From Anseranas semipalmata (taxonomy: Eukaryota; Chordata; Aves; Anseriformes; Anseranatidae), in assembly GCA_013399115.1 (NCBI GenBank), contig VXAA01006092.1, forward strand, positions 130,826 through 194,825: a stretch of 64,000 nt of DNA, given 5' to 3'. The translations under genes were made by a program, and so were the position numbers. The notes below the pieces were generated by a model. The model did no database searches, was not told the DNA's origin, and worked only from the letters and a program-made list of their open reading frames with translations. Each line of letters begins with the position of its first letter. Position 1 is the stretch's first letter. Shown here piece after piece: positions 55,986 through 64,000 of this stretch.

Positions 55986-57864
55986 TGGTTGCAATTTCTG
56001 CCTCTCCTAAAATACTTCGCTATTATGAAAGATGACTTACTGTCCTCATTATGAATAAGAGAAGCTTCTCTTTCTTGGCCTGTTTGATCTCTAGTTTATC
56101 CACTTACTTAAGGGGAATATTTCTCAAAACCTAAATGTCAAGTGGTGTGGTCTTCCTTTCTTCCTTGCAGCATGGGCTTCCCTCTTGCCCCAGATTATTT
56201 GTCAGGGATACGTGAATGAAAGTATGAATTCCTTCAGCAGTGAACTCATTGTGTAGTGTACTGTAGCTCTCATTACATTCTGTTCATTTCTTTGTTATTT
56301 TGTATATGTCAGATTCCTTTTTTGTGCATAAAGTGCATCTACAGTTTGTCGTGCAGTACAAGAGTACTTCTGGTTAATCTGGTATGTGGTGATGGCATTC
56401 AAATTGAGAGAAAGAGCAGGGATCTGTGTGTTCAGTTGACATTGGGACAATAATATGTGTAGTGAAAAAAACAGGCCCTTGCGAGATTCGATCTGCATCA
56501 TCCAGACTAATACGACAGAGTAGGTAAGAAGATACAAGGTGAGATTTTAGCCCATTAAATCTATTGGGATTTTTGTGAGGGTTTAAGTTACAGTCTTTAC
56601 CTTTAGGAAATTACAACAAAGAATAGATAATCATGTAGAGAGACTGGCAAGTGGACGATCTTGACAACTCTACTCATTTTTAGCTTGTTAAAGATGTATT
56701 TGTATTTTGTGTACATGTATATATCTACTAGCAGAACAAATTGAAAGGGCTGAAAATAGCTCTGATTTGTAGTCCCTTAAATTGAAATTAGAAACGACGA
56801 AATTACTGTCAAGAAAATTTTGGAAAGTATGTAACCCATGTAGCAAAGCAAAACTTTTGTGAGAGTTGTTAACTGACATAGTACTAGCTGAAAAAAAAAG
56901 AGGAAAATACCCTTTGCATAAAACTCAGAAGGAGGGCCTGTATTCTGTGCCACTTGAATCAGTTGTATCCTAGCAATTCTAGGTAATAATAATAAACATA
57001 CCAAAAGTTAAAATGTGGTAGTTAAATGAGCCATAAAAATGAAGAGTAATTTGTATTGTATTGTGTCAGGTTATCGGATTAAAATAAAATCATAATTGCA
57101 CTTATTTGTATTTGGGAGAAAATGAAGTGTAGCTGTTTGAGTGGTGCTACATACATTCCATCCTGGAATGAAAATCGCATTGTTTTGACTGCGTTATTTC
57201 TGTATCCATGCAAACCATCCTCATCACTCTACAGCTCTTACCTCCTTAACGCAACTGGGCTTGTGTCATTGAAATTAGTGGGTCTAAAGGCCCTGTGGAG
57301 AGTTAAAGGGGAGCAATGATTTGAAAAAAAAATGAATTGCAACAGTCAGGTTTAAGAAGAAAGGGCATTTTCCTGGTAAATGTTTTCCTAAATGGGAATT
57401 TTTCAGTGTGGTGTTTTGCTCGTGTATTTGGCAGTCACTTGGAATCAAGTGCAGACTTGTGCTACATTGTGGGCTTGGCAATGACAATTTGTGTGTGTGT
57501 GGTGCTTTAGTTATATTAGCCCTGGAGGCAGAGTTAACACTTGCAGTGGGACAAGAGTATTTGCAGTCATCAGAGAACTTTGCAGTCAGCTTCAATAACA
57601 TCACTCCATTTTTTTCACTTTTTTTTTTAACATTTTTTTTGGCAGCGAAGCTCTTAGTAGAACCATCTGTCTTTCTATTAGTGTTTTTGAGTCCTGTTTT
57701 GAAGCTTCTTTGCTTGGCAAAGTCACTTTCATCCTTGGAAACCATTTAAAAAAAAGTTCTGTGGCTTTTTGCCGAAGAAGAGTACTATGCAAAAATTCCA
57801 CACGGCTGTTCATTTTTGTTCTAAAAGAATACAGTTACTTTGTCTTTGTCTTAAAACAAGCAGC

Positions 57865-57904
57865 AAAAAAAAAAAANNNNNNNNNAAAAAAAAAAAAAAA
57901 AAAA
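57865..57904. repeat. Poly-A run with 9-base assembly gap
   Basis: Adenines on both sides of nine undetermined bases (57877-57885). The true length of this homopolymer is unknown. Open frames drawn through it are artefacts. Confidence 0.95.
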
Positions 57905-59442
57905 GAAGAAAAGGCAGATATTGGCCAGTTAGTTCTAGGGTGACTGGTTATAGAGAAGAAATCACATTTTACATGTTTTTTATCTCCCGCAATCCAGTTG
58001 AAGTACATATGCCTTCTAGTTAAAAGGATGAGAATAGAAAGCAGAGTACAGAAGTAACAAAAAATGGATTGAGTTCAGTGAGTGGAGCTACATCTACTCT
58101 ATCTTCAGTCCCAATCTTAATCTCCCACTGCAAGAATTTCCATCAACAGCACTCTTGAACTTCATCCTTGCAAATTGTTTCAGACTATAAAGATACAGGC
58201 AGCACACACATAGGTGTTGACAGGTCCTGGCATAAATTAAGAGGTTACCATCCCAAATTTCATATCACTCTTCTGCTTTGTAACGGTGTTGGGTGAACTG
58301 AGACATCTCCTGGATCTTCAGGAGATTAAATTAAAATAAAATTAAATTAAGATACTGTACTCTAAACTATGGCAGCCAAGGAGCTGACGCAGGTTCTCTT
58401 CTGCCAGTTCTGCTACACAGGCTATAATGAAGGGAGTAATACCTTCTTATGCCTCTGGCTAAAAACACTTGTCTATCAACACCCTAATTCTCCTTGTTTC
58501 TTAAGGCTACAGACCACAAACTAATTTTTTTTGTCTTTGATACTGGATCTGTATTTCCAATGCCTCAGCTTTACAGTGCCATTACAAATCTAAGATGATC
58601 TCTTTTTAAAAATGAGTTACTCTCTACTGACTGATCTCCAGAAAATAAAAGTTTTACTTGTCAGTATGGTGTGTGTGTTTTTTTTTTTAAATTAAAACTA
58701 GCCATTTAACAGTTTAATCTAGCAAACTTTTTGTTTCTCATCTATGTGGAATACAAAGATGATGTCCAGTTCTACTAATTAAAACTTCTGACAAAACTTG
58801 GTAAAAGCAATAGTATTAGATGTTATGCCATGGCGAACTTCCAGCTTTGATGACTAATTTCTGCACGTCTTAAGTCCCCTGCAGTATCCACTTACCATAT
58901 AATATTTTCCATTTCCTGGCTTACATGGTTGTGTACAGTTGCTGTGCAAAGTTGAACAGCTAACACTTTAGACATAGATGTGTTGTATTTGTGAATAAAG
59001 TGTCTCAGCTTTTTTTCTTACCATCTCAGAGACTTTGTCTTTTCACGTGTACATACAAGTGCACGTATATGGGCAGAAAAATAGCACTGACTGTGCCGTA
59101 CATGACTTTTGCACACATTCTTACTTCTGTGTGCTTGGATCTTTGTGTTGGGGCTCAGTCAGGATGAAAGCTACTGTTTGAGACAAAGATATTGTTGCAC
59201 AATGTGATAAAAGAGAAGAAAAGCCCACCCTGTAGTCAAAGAGAACTGAGGTTTTACAGACTGTGGGGGGAATAATTAATTGGGATATAGGTGTGCATCA
59301 GTGCAATCTTTAGATTTATTTTGGATTAATGTGATTCGTATGAAGTGCTTTGGTAATTAAGATGAGGCTGAATAGTTGATGCTACTGGAACACCCCATCA
59401 TGGAGGAGCATATTCAAACCTGACTTCTCAGAGTAGAAGTGA

Positions 59443-64000
<4,558 letters not shown>

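Noticed and set aside
56470..56510. tRNA-like phrase (gagattcgatctgc)
   Set aside because: It has a T-loop resemblance only; no acceptor, D or anticodon stem could be drawn around it.
57284..57745. 153-codon open frame on the minus strand
   Set aside because: It is rich in Lys and Ser, has no recognisable domain, runs through T-rich low-complexity DNA, and lies within a SOX5 intron. It is most likely chance.

Overview
This is vertebrate, almost certainly avian, chromosomal DNA: a 64 kb internal slice of the SOX5 transcription factor gene, read on the + strand. Three short coding exons are visible (12149-12321, 14795-14863, 59515-59635). Spliced in order they give 121 in-frame codons plus split codons at both ends. 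The encoded peptide covers the leucine zipper, the glutamine-rich Q-box and the proline/alanine-rich segment that follows in SoxD proteins. Paralogue-specific residues ([10 protein letters not shown] rather than the SOX6-type [39 protein letters not shown]) separate SOX5 from SOX6 and SOX13. The upstream N-terminal exons, the second coiled coil and the HMG box lie outside the window.

Layout: 1-12148 is the 3' part of the intron before the zipper exon. It holds several compact CpG-rich patches, a degenerate tandem array of about 72 bp units, a MIR-like SINE relic and a CR1 3' relic. The next intron (12322-14794) is 2.5 kb. The third intron (14864-59514) is 44.65 kb and makes up most of the window. 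It carries MIR-like and L2-like relics, weak copies of an old repeat related to a palindromic element in sauropsid genomes, a minus-strand G-quadruplex motif, simple repeats, one CpG-rich patch and several candidate conserved non-coding blocks. From 59636 to the end is the start of the next intron.

The avian assignment is an inference. Interspersed repeats are sparse and very old, I see no Alu or L1, the recognisable relics are CR1-like and amniote MIR-like, and microsatellites are few and short. Crocodilian or turtle DNA cannot be fully excluded. Two sequence gaps (one n at 42202, nine n at 57877-57885) sit in homopolymer runs and look like assembly problems.

No gene other than SOX5 can be supported on either strand. 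The many open frames of 60-153 codons look like chance: they lack recognisable domains and often lie in low-complexity DNA. I did not find a new multi-gene system. The points most worth checking are a CAGCAG tandem splice acceptor at the third exon, a CpG-dense open segment behind a strong acceptor-like sequence near 8.1 kb, the degenerate tandem array near 3.2-3.5 kb, and the dispersed palindromic repeat family.
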